DNA of 64,000 nucleotides from Arsukibacterium indicum (GTDB taxonomy: Bacteria > Pseudomonadota > Gammaproteobacteria > Enterobacterales > Alteromonadaceae), in assembly GCF_019100565.1 (NCBI RefSeq), contig NZ_JAHRID010000002.1:248001-312000 (forward strand), written 5' to 3'. The notes under the pieces were generated by a model. The model was not told the origin of the DNA, did not search any database, and worked only from the letters and a program-made list of their open reading frames with translations. Below, piece by piece: positions 1-8,131 of this stretch; positions within the stretch are counted from its first letter, which is position 1; every line of letters starts with the position of its first letter. The translations under genes and the position numbers were made by a program.

Positions 1-19
1 CTTATTTCGGAGTATGCCC

Positions 20-1492
20 ATGAATTTCTCAAAAACCCGCCTTAGTCTTGCTGTTTTACTTGCCGTCGGCAGCACCAATGCTGCCGCTGAGGGCTATAAA
101 TTGTTCGAACAGTCGGTTAGTAGTATGGGCAATGCCTATGCTGGGCGCGGCGCGCAAATTACTGATGCCAGCCTGGTGTATTCTAACCCGGCAGCCATTA
201 CCAGGCTGAGCGCCCCAGAGCTTTCAGCCGGCTTAAATCTGATTAACGCCAAAACAAATTACCGTAACGCCAGTGCCCAAAGTGCAAATGGCCATCCGGT
301 AGTTGGACGTACTGAAGGGGCAAATAGTTTAAATGAGCTGATCCCTTTTGCGTTTTATGCCGACAACGTAACGGAGCAACTAAGCTGGGGTATTGGCTTT
401 TATGTCCCTTTTGGCTTGTCATCTGATTATGACAACGATTTTGTAGGCCGCTATTTTGCCGACGAAACCGCCATCCAGGTGTTAAGCCTGCAACCTGCAA
501 TCGGCTATAAACTGAATGAGCAATGGTCAGTTGGCGTTGGTATCTCGGTAAACCATGTGGAAGGCACCTTATCTAAATACAAAGATCACAGTGGTTTGTG
601 TGAGCTTGGTGCAGCCACCACCAACGCGATGTTTGGCGCACCGGTATACAACGACGCTTATTGTAATAGTCATTATGAAGTTACTGGCGATGACGTTGCC
701 TTTGGTTATACTCTGGGTATTCATGGTGAGCCGGTTGCCGGTACCCGGTTGGCCTTTACCTGGCATTCTGCTGTGCGTTACACCCTTAAAGGTGATTCAG
801 TTATCACCAACACCCCGATCACCGGCGCAAGCGTCGCTGGCAACCCTAATTATCAGGTAGTAGCGCCACAATTACCTGCTATCGATTTAAGTACCGGTAA
901 ACTGGCAGCCAACAGTCAGTTAACGGAAGCCAGTCAATTAGCCCTGACCACCCCGGCCAGTGCGGCATTCAGTCTTGATCAGCAACTGACCAAAGCGTTA
1001 TCTGTGCAGCTGAGCCTGGCCTGGACCGAGTGGAGCGAGTTTCAAAGCATTGATATTGTCAGCAACGACCCGGCTCCGAGTATCTCGCTGAATACCCAGC
1101 GGCCACCCAACCTGAACAGTACCGGTTATATTGGTTTTATACCACAGCAGTGGCAAAACAGCTGGTCTGCCGCGCTGGGCTTAAACTACGTTTACCAGGC
1201 GGGTTTAACCCTGAAGGCCGGAGTCGCTTTTGATGAAAACCCGATAGCTGCAAGCCACAAAACTGCCAGGATCCCGACTGATGATCGGGTATGGCTGACG
1301 GTTGGCGCCAACTGGCAGCTGCACAGTCAGCTAAGTATGGATATCGCATATGGCCATTTATTTACAGGTGATGTGTCAGTTAACGAGCGCGAATATAATG
1401 TTCAAAATGAACCGCTGTATAACAGCGGCTATCAGGGGCAGTACAGCAATAAAGGTCAGCTACTGGCTGTACAGTTTAATTACCGCTTTTAA
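20..1492 (+). CDS. FadL/OmpP1-family outer-membrane transporter
   Basis: Outer-membrane beta-barrel of the FadL/TodX family, which takes up long-chain fatty acids or other hydrophobic compounds. A signal peptide covers about residues 1-24 (charged start, hydrophobic core, then AAAEG). It is followed by the FadL-like N-terminal hatch region with a conserved SNPAA segment near residue 55. The C-terminus ends in alternating aromatic/polar residues with a final Phe, typical of a BAM-inserted barrel. About 490 aa is slightly longer than E. coli FadL. An upstream ATG at position 14 lies one base after GGAG, so the ATG at 20 (7-base spacing) is the better start. The promoter lies outside the window. 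Substrate cannot be told from sequence. Confidence 0.88.
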   Translation: MNFSKTRLSLAVLLAVGSTNAAAEGYKLFEQSVSSMGNAYAGRGAQITDASLVYSNPAAITRLSAPELSAGLNLINAKTNYRNASAQSANGHPVVGRTEGANSLNELIPFAFYADNVTEQLSWGIGFYVPFGLSSDYDNDFVGRYFADETAIQVLSLQPAIGYKLNEQWSVGVGISVNHVEGTLSKYKDHSGLCELGAATTNAMFGAPVYNDAYCNSHYEVTGDDVAFGYTLGIHGEPVAGTRLAFTWHSAVRYTLKGDSVITNTPITGASVAGNPNYQVVAPQLPAIDLSTGKLAANSQLTEASQLALTTPASAAFSLDQQLTKALSVQLSLAWTEWSEFQSIDIVSNDPAPSISLNTQRPPNLNSTGYIGFIPQQWQNSWSAALGLNYVYQAGLTLKAGVAFDENPIAASHKTARIPTDDRVWLTVGANWQLHSQLSMDIAYGHLFTGDVSVNEREYNVQNEPLYNSGYQGQYSNKGQLLAVQFNYRF

Positions 1493-1530
1493 CTGCTCGC
1501 CAAGGCTATGTTTAAAATTAACCAAACTTA

Positions 1531-1558
1531 TTGTTTAGCTTTGAGTCTTAGCTACTAT
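1531..1558 (+). promoter_or_regulatory. possible sigma-70 promoter for the DUF4136 lipoprotein gene
   Basis: TTGTTT at 1531-1536 and TACTAT at 1553-1558 are 16 bases apart, about 50 bases before the start codon. Both boxes are imperfect, so this is only a candidate. Confidence 0.25.
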
Positions 1559-1606
1559 AGACTTAACTATCTGGTTTAAGCCGATCTTCGCTGATTAGAG
1601 GTAACT

Positions 1607-2275
1607 ATGGCAATTTTTAACAATACGCTGGTTCGATTTAGCAGCCTTGCCGCTGCCCTGTTGCTTGGCCTAAGTGCCTGTTCCAGTACCCGTCAGGCAA
1701 CAGTTGATTACGACCGCACGGTTAACTTTCAGCAATACCAGACTTTTGGCTTTTACCAGCCAGAGCCTGAACTCCGCTCAGAAACCGAACACGCTGCCGC
1801 CACTAAACCACTGGCTGCAGAAGTAAAGGCGGCTCAGGATGAAGCAAAAGCGTACACCACGTTACTGGATCAGCATTTTAAAAATGCTATTACTAAAGAA
1901 ATGGCAGAGCTTGGCTATCAGTACAGTGAACAAAACCCTGATCTGTTGGTAAATTACATGACCAACGTAGAAACCCGCAGTGACGTGCGAAGTTCGCCAT
2001 TCTCGATTAATGCCGGTTATGGCTACTACGGCAGAAGCAGCAGTTTTATGTTTGGTATTCCGCTGTTTGGTAATCAGCTGGAAAAAACCGAGTATAAAGT
2101 GGGTACAGTAACAATTGATGTTATTGATGCCAATGAACAACGATTGGTTTGGCAGGGACTGGTTGATGGCCGGCTGACCAAACAAGCCATGGCCAATCCA
2201 CAACAGGCTATAAGCGATACCGTGCAACTGATTTATCAGCGCTATCCCAGCCGTCTGCCTGCGGAAACAAAATAA
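1607..2275 (+). CDS. DUF4136-family lipoprotein
   Basis: Predicted lipoprotein of 222 aa. The signal peptide ends in a lipobox LSAC with Cys25 as the lipidation site. The rest matches the DUF4136 pattern: a YDxxxNFxxYxTFxF segment right after the lipidated Cys, a DLLVNY strand in the middle and a C-terminal LVWQGxVxGxL segment. Residue +2 after Cys is Ser, which favours outer-membrane sorting. Members are common in gammaproteobacterial envelopes and have no established function. A good GAGGT ribosome site sits 5 bases before the ATG. The gene appears monocistronic, with a hairpin downstream. Confidence 0.85.
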   Translation: MAIFNNTLVRFSSLAAALLLGLSACSSTRQATVDYDRTVNFQQYQTFGFYQPEPELRSETEHAAATKPLAAEVKAAQDEAKAYTTLLDQHFKNAITKEMAELGYQYSEQNPDLLVNYMTNVETRSDVRSSPFSINAGYGYYGRSSSFMFGIPLFGNQLEKTEYKVGTVTIDVIDANEQRLVWQGLVDGRLTKQAMANPQQAISDTVQLIYQRYPSRLPAETK

Positions 2276-2305
2276 CTGTATAAAAAGTACAACTTAAGCA
2301 ATAAC

Positions 2306-2330
2306 AAAAAACTGGGAGCTAACGCTCCCA
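2306..2330. terminator. possible terminator hairpin
   Basis: TGGGAGC (2313-2319) and GCTCCCA (2324-2330) form a perfect 7-bp stem with a 4-base loop, 38 bases after the DUF4136 stop codon. There is no T-run on the plus strand, but an A-run lies just upstream. Confidence 0.45.
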
Positions 2331-2445
2331 TCATCACTATTGCGTGAAGAAATCCAGGAAGGAAGGTGTAACAGGGCTAAGTATGGCAGCCGTTAATGGC
2401 AGTAATATGACACAGCATTATTTTTTATGATAAGTGATTAGCGAC

Positions 2446-3171
2446 ATGCCTACCCCCGGCCCCCAGCGTCTGGCAAAATGGATTGCCCAAAGCGGCCATT
2501 GTTCGCGCCGTGCGGCTGGGCGACTGATTAGTGCAAACCGGGTGCGCGTTAATGACAAGCTGGGATGTCATAACGATCAAGTGTGTAATACCGACATCGT
2601 TTACATAGACGATAAAATTCTGGCCGAGCTACCGCCCCTCTGCTACCTGCTCTATCACAAACCCGTTGGTATAGATTGCAATAACCGGCCGGCTGATCCG
2701 GCAAGTTTGCATCAGTTATTAAAAACCCTGCCGCAACGCGTGTTTGCCGTAGGCAGGCTGGATAAAGACTCCAGCGGCATGCTGCTGCTAACCAATGATG
2801 GCGCGCTATGTCAGCTATTAATGCATCCGGATCATTACCATCAAAAAACGTATTCAGTAACCACAGATAAAGCGATAACTGCCGGATTCCTGCACCATAT
2901 GGCCAGCGGAGTGAACTGGACGCTGGGCCAGAACCACTATCAGTCGCGTCCCTGTAAGGTGCGCGCAACCGGCCGTCAGCAATTTGAAATTATTCTGACT
3001 CAAGGGTTACACCGGCAAATCCGCTATATGTGTAAGTCGCTGGGCTACCGGGTTACCGCTTTGCAACGCACCGCCATCGGCGCACTGCCACTGGGCGAAC
3101 TGGCTACTGGAGCTTATCGCCAACTCAATGCTGACGAACTCGCTTCTTTACAGCAAACTGCACCAAGTTAA
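2446..3171 (+). CDS. rluF: RluF-like 23S rRNA pseudouridine synthase
   Basis: Pseudouridine synthase of the RsuA/RluB/RluE/RluF family. RluF isomerises U2604 of 23S rRNA. An N-terminal S4 RNA-binding domain occupies about residues 8-60, then the catalytic domain with the motif GRLDKDSSG, whose Asp is the nucleophile. The C-terminal motif LTQGLHRQIRYM and the PLGELATGAYRQLNADEL tail match RluF rather than RluB or RsuA. A GTG at 2434 is also open, but the ATG at 2446 gives the normal family N-terminus. No strong ribosome site is seen before either start. RluF assignment over RluE is by motif only. Confidence 0.78.
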   Translation: MPTPGPQRLAKWIAQSGHCSRRAAGRLISANRVRVNDKLGCHNDQVCNTDIVYIDDKILAELPPLCYLLYHKPVGIDCNNRPADPASLHQLLKTLPQRVFAVGRLDKDSSGMLLLTNDGALCQLLMHPDHYHQKTYSVTTDKAITAGFLHHMASGVNWTLGQNHYQSRPCKVRATGRQQFEIILTQGLHRQIRYMCKSLGYRVTALQRTAIGALPLGELATGAYRQLNADELASLQQTAPS

Positions 3172-3193
3172 CCTGACCTTCCTTCAAATAAGC

Positions 3194-3222
3194 AATAAGG
3201 CCGCATTCGCGGCCTTATTTTA
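3194..3222. terminator. bidirectional rho-independent terminator
   Basis: AATAAGGCCGC (3194-3204) and GCGGCCTTATT (3209-3219) form an 11-bp stem with a 4-base loop, ending in a T-run. It lies between the converging rluF and DUF4097 genes and can serve both. Confidence 0.9.
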
Positions 3223-3252
3223 AAATAGCTGATAAGAAGTTGGCTTGCCCTG

Positions 3253-4227
3253 TTACAGCTTCTCCAGCTTGATATCACCACTTACGGTGGTTAATTCAAC
3301 ACTGCCATCACCACTACCCAAAGTGAACTGCAGGCTGCGTGACGGGCCGTATTTTGCTTTGGTGGCTTTATCATTGCTTAGTTTATTGTCAAGGCTGCCG
3401 CCGGCTGAAGCTTTAAGTGCAACCCGGGCGTTGGCATTGCTCTCAAGTTTTAATTCAATATCACCGCTGACACTGCTGCCACTGATCCGAGGGCTGCTAA
3501 CGGCACGCAGCTCTGCTTCAATTTCGCCATTTACCGTGCTTAACTTAAGCTGCTTTGTACCAGATAATTCAAGTTCAGCATCACCGTTTACCGTACTGAT
3601 GCTCACTTCTTCTGCCTGGCTCTTGGCTTTTATTTTGCCATTTACCACTTCGTAGCTTAAGCGGCCAGTAGATCCCTCATCATTTATTTCACCATTGACG
3701 GAATTCAACTCCACCTTGCCACTGGCGCCATTTACCTTTATTTCACCATTTACCGTGCTAAGCTTAACGCTGTTTTGCAGATCGCTGGCAGTGATCTGGC
3801 CGTTTACCGTAGCAATTTCACTGCTACCATGAATACCGCTGACAGTAACATTACCGTTTACCCCTTTAAACTCAACACTGCTGCCAACCGGCACTTCAAT
3901 GCGCAGTTCCGCCATATTCGTTTTGTCTTTCCAGTTGTAATTCACCTGGCGTGGCATTGTCATTTCAAAACGGCTAAAACCGTCTTTGCTATCAAACTCG
4001 TAGCCCGTGGCTTTTTCATCCAGTTTACCGCTAACACTGAAAGTATTGCCTGATATGGCTTTAATGGTAATTTCACCGCTCATCACTTCTACATATATCT
4101 TTTCATTAGCACTGACACTGCGGCTTTCATTGACCACTTGACGTGAGTCTGCCAGCGCCAGCGTACTAGCTGCCAACAGTACTATGCTTAACAGGCTGCC
4201 AAGCCAGTTTTTATTAATTGTTTGCAT
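3253..4227 (-). CDS. secreted DUF4097-family beta-strand repeat protein
   Basis: Exported protein of 324 aa with a signal peptide (about residues 1-26, ending in TLALA). The mature part is a run of short beta repeats. At least eight copies of a [ST]-V-[NS]-G-[DE]-[IA] turn recur every 18-20 residues, as in DUF4097/DUF4098 putative adhesins that fold as a beta-solenoid. It is the last gene of a three-gene minus-strand operon with an ECF sigma factor and a membrane protein, 9 bases after the latter. This suggests an envelope output of that sigma system. Family function is not established. Confidence 0.82.
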   Translation of the reverse strand: MQTINKNWLGSLLSIVLLAASTLALADSRQVVNESRSVSANEKIYVEVMSGEITIKAISGNTFSVSGKLDEKATGYEFDSKDGFSRFEMTMPRQVNYNWKDKTNMAELRIEVPVGSSVEFKGVNGNVTVSGIHGSSEIATVNGQITASDLQNSVKLSTVNGEIKVNGASGKVELNSVNGEINDEGSTGRLSYEVVNGKIKAKSQAEEVSISTVNGDAELELSGTKQLKLSTVNGEIEAELRAVSSPRISGSSVSGDIELKLESNANARVALKASAGGSLDNKLSNDKATKAKYGPSRSLQFTLGSGDGSVELTTVSGDIKLEKL

Positions 4228-4236
4228 GTTCTTCTC

Positions 4237-4752
4237 CTAACTGGTTATTAAGGGTTGCTGCAACGTTGCCTGCTGGATATAGCGAAGCTGTTGCTGATAT
4301 AACTGTTGCAGCTGCGCTAACAGCTGCGGTTCATCCGGATAAAATTGCAGGGCCCGGCGCACCTGATCGATGGCCTGATCCCAGATAGCTAGTTGTTGCT
4401 GCCAGTTGTCAAAGCCCTCTGCCACTGCCACCACTTGTGCCAGTTGCTGTGCTTTTTCCTGTTCGTACAGCTGCAATAGCAGTAATTCGGCATTAGGTGC
4501 TGTCGCGACCTGCTGCTGTGGTGTTGGCATAACAGCCAATTGCCAGCCAATCAATGCTACCAGTAACAGTGCTGCAGCACTGGCCCAGTGCATAAGGCCC
4601 GCCCGTTTATCACTAGCCGCGGCAGCAACATCCTCAGTCCTAAGCTGGTCGGCAGGTTCAAGCCTGGCAGCGATATCCAGCCAAAGATCCCTTTCGGGTT
4701 GCAGCTCACTGTTCAACCGTTGCAGGGCTTGCTCTAATTGTTGTTTATTCAT
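4237..4752 (-). CDS. probable membrane-anchored anti-sigma factor
   Basis: A 171-aa protein with a cytoplasmic N-terminal part rich in Gln/Leu/Glu, one transmembrane segment at about residues 60-80, and a periplasmic helical, Gln-rich C-terminal part. The start overlaps the end of the ECF sigma gene by 8 bases, so the two are translationally coupled. An open frame extends further upstream, but that part lies inside the sigma gene; the ATG at 4752 gives a natural start. I see no zinc-binding HxxxCxxC motif, so it would be a non-ZAS anti-sigma factor. The role is inferred from position and topology. Confidence 0.6.
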   Translation of the reverse strand: MNKQQLEQALQRLNSELQPERDLWLDIAARLEPADQLRTEDVAAAASDKRAGLMHWASAAALLLVALIGWQLAVMPTPQQQVATAPNAELLLLQLYEQEKAQQLAQVVAVAEGFDNWQQQLAIWDQAIDQVRRALQFYPDEPQLLAQLQQLYQQQLRYIQQATLQQPLITS

Positions 4753-5266
4753 CAGCCAACCACTCCTGTAACAATTGTCTGGCCCGGTGATACTGTGCTT
4801 TGCTGCTGCCTTCAGCGATACCCAGCAAGCCAGCAATTTCCTGATGCTGATACCCCTCCAGCGCAAACAACACAAAAACTGCTCGCGCCTGCAAAGGTAA
4901 CCGTAAAATAGCCTGCTCCAGTGTTACGCTCTCGCCATTACAGGCAACGGAAAGTTCCGGCAATGGCAACTGATCGCTACTGTCAGTTAACCGCAGATTT
5001 TTCTGCTGTCGCCAGTGATCAATCGCAGTCCGGGTAGCAACACTGTGCAGCCAGGTCGCAAAGCTGCTGTCGCCACGAAACGCCGGCAATTGCTGCCACA
5101 CCTTAATAAATATTTCCTGACTGACATCTTCAGCCAGCTGTTTGTTAGCCAAAAGCCGCCAGCAAATCGCATATACCCTGCCAATAAACTGCTGATATAA
5201 AATATGAAATGCTTGTTTATCGCCCTGTTGCGCGGCTGTGATTGCCGCTGCAATCTCCATTGCCAT
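4745..5266 (-). CDS. ECF-type RNA polymerase sigma factor
   Basis: Extracytoplasmic-function sigma factor of about 173 aa. Region 2 contains LAEDVSQEIFIKVWQQLPAF and the FATWLHSVATRTAIDHWR segment. Region 4 carries the helix-turn-helix (ALEGYQHQEIAGLLGIAEGSSK) followed by HRARQLLQEWL. Several starts are open. The ATG at 5266 follows an AGGG ribosome site by 5 bases; upstream TTG and downstream ATG (5260) are less well placed. It is first in an operon with a membrane protein and a DUF4097 protein. A sigma-E-like sequence lies just upstream, suggesting autoregulation. Confidence 0.9.
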   Translation of the reverse strand: MAMEIAAAITAAQQGDKQAFHILYQQFIGRVYAICWRLLANKQLAEDVSQEIFIKVWQQLPAFRGDSSFATWLHSVATRTAIDHWRQQKNLRLTDSSDQLPLPELSVACNGESVTLEQAILRLPLQARAVFVLFALEGYQHQEIAGLLGIAEGSSKAQYHRARQLLQEWLADE

Positions 5267-5322
5267 ACATGCCCTATGCAAGCCAGATTACATAACCGGC
5301 CAAATTTAAAAATACTGAAAGG

Positions 5323-5350
5323 TTAGTCGAACGTATTTACAGAAAGGTTT
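5323..5350 (-). promoter_or_regulatory. possible ECF-type autoregulated promoter
   Basis: Reading the minus strand, AAACCTT (around 5344-5350) is followed, about 15 bases after the AACCTT core, by GACTAA (5328-5323). This resembles the sigma-E pattern ggAACtt - N15-16 - gTCtAA with one mismatch in the -10. The predicted start of transcription is about 50 bases before the sigma gene. The -35 core is part of a motif repeated 25 bases away (plus-strand TACTGAAAGGTT at 5313-5324 and TACAGAAAGGTT at 5338-5349). Confidence 0.3.
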
Positions 5351-5367
5351 AAACCGGATAAAAAAAT

Positions 5368-6543
5368 TCAGCGAATTTTAAACCATAACCTTAGCGCCAG
5401 CAGTAAGGTTAGGCTGTACATCAGCAGTGATGCGATAACCACCCCAGGCCAGCCCATTGCCTGCCAGAATGGCTGCAGATAGATACCACCAATACTGGCC
5501 CCCACATAGTAAAACACCAGATACAACGCACTGGCACTGGCTTTAGCGCGCCGGGCATGCTGATTAACCCAGCTACTGGCCAGTGAATGACACAGAAAAA
5601 AGCCAAAGGCACTGATAAAAAAGCCGGTGACAATGACCATCAGCTGGCCATGCAGCGTCACCACAGTCCCCAGCATCAGTAGTATTATGCCAAGTGCCAT
5701 TGCCAGCGGCGCAGACAGTCGCCTGGCAATGCGGGCAGATAAAGCCGAACCCACCGTACCGCTAAAGTAAGTAATAAAAAGTAAACCCAGCATGCTGCTG
5801 CTAAGCAAATACGGCGGCGCTGCCAGTACAAAACTGATAAAGGTGTATTGGTTTAAAAATATCAGAAAGTTCAAACCGCCAATCAGGTAGGTTAGCAATA
5901 GCAGCGGTTGGCGCAGATGATTACCATGGTTGCTCAGTGCCTGCCACAACCGGAACGGCTGCTGCTCAAACCGCACTGATTGCGGTAAATAGCGCCATAT
6001 TAAATAACAGCTTAGCCCACTTAATATTGCCATCGGCCAGAATGCCCATTGCCAGTGCCCCACATCGGCAAGGCCACCTGCCAGTAAGCGACCGCCAATC
6101 CCGCCCAACGAGTTGGCGCTGATATAATATCCTACCGCGGTAACCAGTGCTGGCGTTGAGTATTCCTCGCCCATCCAGGCAATAGCAATTGCCGGCAAGC
6201 CCCCCAGGCAAATACCCTGCACTGCCCGCCAGCATAGTAATGCGGTAAAGCTTTCTACCTGGGTCAACGCGAACGTGCTAACTGTCATTCCCAGCATGGT
6301 TAGCAATAGTAAAGGCTTACGGCCCCAGGCATCCGACAGAGAGGCATAAACCAACAACGATAAGCCCAGACCAAACGTGGCGATGGTGTAACTGAGGCTG
6401 GCCTCAAGCGGGCTTAGCTGAAAATCACGGCTAAGCTGGGGCAGCAACGGCTGCATTAAATGTAAATTAGCAAATACCACTATCGCCGCCAGGCACAGCG
6501 CAAAACAACTGCGGTAAAATTCGGCCGATTTGTACTCAATCAC
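5368..6543 (-). CDS. YnfM-like MFS transporter
   Basis: Major facilitator superfamily transporter of 391 aa with about 12 hydrophobic segments. The signature loop between TM2 and TM3 reads LSDAWGRKP, and the N-terminal part (LMQPLLPQLSRDF, SYTIATFGLGLS) matches the YnfM/AraJ-like drug-proton antiporter group. Substrate is unknown. It is divergent from the MATE gene, with about 120 bases between the two starts, so the two exporters may share a control region. The ATG at 6543 is the natural start. Confidence 0.82.
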   Translation of the reverse strand: MIEYKSAEFYRSCFALCLAAIVVFANLHLMQPLLPQLSRDFQLSPLEASLSYTIATFGLGLSLLVYASLSDAWGRKPLLLLTMLGMTVSTFALTQVESFTALLCWRAVQGICLGGLPAIAIAWMGEEYSTPALVTAVGYYISANSLGGIGGRLLAGGLADVGHWQWAFWPMAILSGLSCYLIWRYLPQSVRFEQQPFRLWQALSNHGNHLRQPLLLLTYLIGGLNFLIFLNQYTFISFVLAAPPYLLSSSMLGLLFITYFSGTVGSALSARIARRLSAPLAMALGIILLMLGTVVTLHGQLMVIVTGFFISAFGFFLCHSLASSWVNQHARRAKASASALYLVFYYVGASIGGIYLQPFWQAMGWPGVVIASLLMYSLTLLLALRLWFKIR

Positions 6544-6661
6544 AGGAGGTGTGCCCGCTTAAGCAAAGCCTTAGTATACTGAGTTCAGGCTCTGATGACG
6601 AGCTGGTGTCAGCCCACAAGACGTGTATCATAGCGCTTTATTTCCCGGAAAAGGCCCCGCT

Positions 6662-8005
6662 TTGTCGTCGTTATTTTTAAATGCCTCGCTGCAAAAAAAA
6701 GTCGCTGCTATTGCTCTGCCCATGGTGCTGTCCAATTTATCAGTGCCGCTGCTGGCACTGGTAGATACGGCCGTAAGCGGTCATCTTGAGCATGCCTGGT
6801 ATCTGGGCGGTGTTGCGCTCGGTTCCAGTTTAATCAGCCTGTTATTTTTTCTGCTGGGCTTTTTACGGATGAGCACCACCGGCCTGACCGCCCAGGCGTA
6901 TGGAGCGAATGACAACGAAGGCCAGCTAACCTGTTTAAGCCAGAGCCTGTTAGTGGCGTTGCTGCTGGCATTGCTGTTGCTATCTTTGCAAGGGCCACTA
7001 GCACAGCTGGCGTTTAGCTTCAGCGATGCAAGTAACGAAGTAAACCAGCAGGCACAGCTGTATTTCGGTATCAGGATCTGGAGCGCCCCGGCAACCTTAA
7101 TAAACCTGGTGCTGATGGGATGGTTTTTAGGCCGGCAGAATGCCCGCTACCCGATGTGGATGTTAATTGTTACCAATCTGGTCAATATTCTGCTCGATTT
7201 ACTCTTTGTACTGGGTTTTGGCTGGCAGGTGGCTGGTATCGCGGCAGCTTCAGTTGTAGCCGATTACGCCGGCCTGCTGCTGGGGGGCAGCTTACTACTA
7301 CGCAGCCTTGTCGCCAAAACACTGCTGACAAGCATGCTCAGTCAGCTTAGCCGGCTTGCCGGTTTGCGCCGGCTGTTTGCCCTGAACCGTGATATATTTC
7401 TGCGCAGCTTATGTCTGCAAAGCGTGTTTGTGTTTATCGCCTTTCAGGGAGCAGCTTATGGTGATAATACTGTTGCAGCCAATGCCGTGTTACTGAGTTT
7501 TTTAATGCTGGTATCCTACGCCATGGACGGCCTGGCTTATGCCGCTGAAAGCCTGACAGGCAATGCTATTGGTGCCCGCGATAAACATCTGCTTGGCAAC
7601 ACCCTGAGTTTACTGGCGTTGTGGTGTCTGGTGCTGGCCAGTGTTTTCAGCGCCGGATACGGTTTATTTGGCAATAGCTTTGTCAGCTTGTTAACCTCAC
7701 TGCCTGAAGTACAACAGCACGCCGCGCGTTATCTGGGCTGGATGATTTTACTACCACTGCTGGCCTGCTGGGCCTATTTTCTGGACGGGGTATTTATTGG
7801 CGCTACTCAGGGCAAAACCCTGCGTAACAGCATGCTTTTGGCTTTGCTGGGCTTTGCCGGCAGCTTTTACCTGTTGCAAAGCTGGCAAAACCACGCTCTT
7901 TGGGCTGCGCTTTCGGTGTTTATGGCGCTTCGCAGCATCAGTTTAGCGCTAATATTATGGCTGCAGTGGCAGCGTAATAGCCTGGTAATAAATCACACCC
8001 ATTAG
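6662..8005 (+). CDS. dinF: DinF-like MATE efflux transporter
   Basis: Multidrug and toxin extrusion family protein of about 448 aa with 12 hydrophobic segments. The N-terminus (ALPMVLSNLSVPLLALVDTAV, then FLRMSTTGLTAQAYGA) closely follows E. coli DinF, a cation-driven exporter linked to oxidative and bile-salt stress. No ATG is available near the N-terminus. A GTG at 6623 lacks a ribosome site, whereas the TTG at 6662 has AAGG 7 bases upstream and gives a DinF-like start, so I chose it. It is not next to lexA as in E. coli, so SOS control cannot be assumed. Confidence 0.83.
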   Translation: MSSLFLNASLQKKVAAIALPMVLSNLSVPLLALVDTAVSGHLEHAWYLGGVALGSSLISLLFFLLGFLRMSTTGLTAQAYGANDNEGQLTCLSQSLLVALLLALLLLSLQGPLAQLAFSFSDASNEVNQQAQLYFGIRIWSAPATLINLVLMGWFLGRQNARYPMWMLIVTNLVNILLDLLFVLGFGWQVAGIAAASVVADYAGLLLGGSLLLRSLVAKTLLTSMLSQLSRLAGLRRLFALNRDIFLRSLCLQSVFVFIAFQGAAYGDNTVAANAVLLSFLMLVSYAMDGLAYAAESLTGNAIGARDKHLLGNTLSLLALWCLVLASVFSAGYGLFGNSFVSLLTSLPEVQQHAARYLGWMILLPLLACWAYFLDGVFIGATQGKTLRNSMLLALLGFAGSFYLLQSWQNHALWAALSVFMALRSISLALILWLQWQRNSLVINHTH

Positions 8006-8131
8006 CGCCCCGCTTCAGTGTGAAATGCACCGTTGCTAAATTATTGCTAAGCGTCGGCCCGTCAGTTAGAGTGGACAGCGTCATAATACTTTGGTGCCAC
8101 AGGCACTAACTAATAACGAGACGCTACCTGC

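Noticed and set aside
3253-4227. Repeats in the DUF4097 gene as a CRISPR or DNA tandem array
   Set aside because: The periodicity is in the protein (TVNG turns); the DNA copies vary and no constant spacer or repeat length is seen.
4752-4875. Longer N-terminus for the anti-sigma candidate
   Set aside because: The extension lies wholly inside the sigma-factor gene in another frame; the ATG at 4752 gives a natural coupled start.
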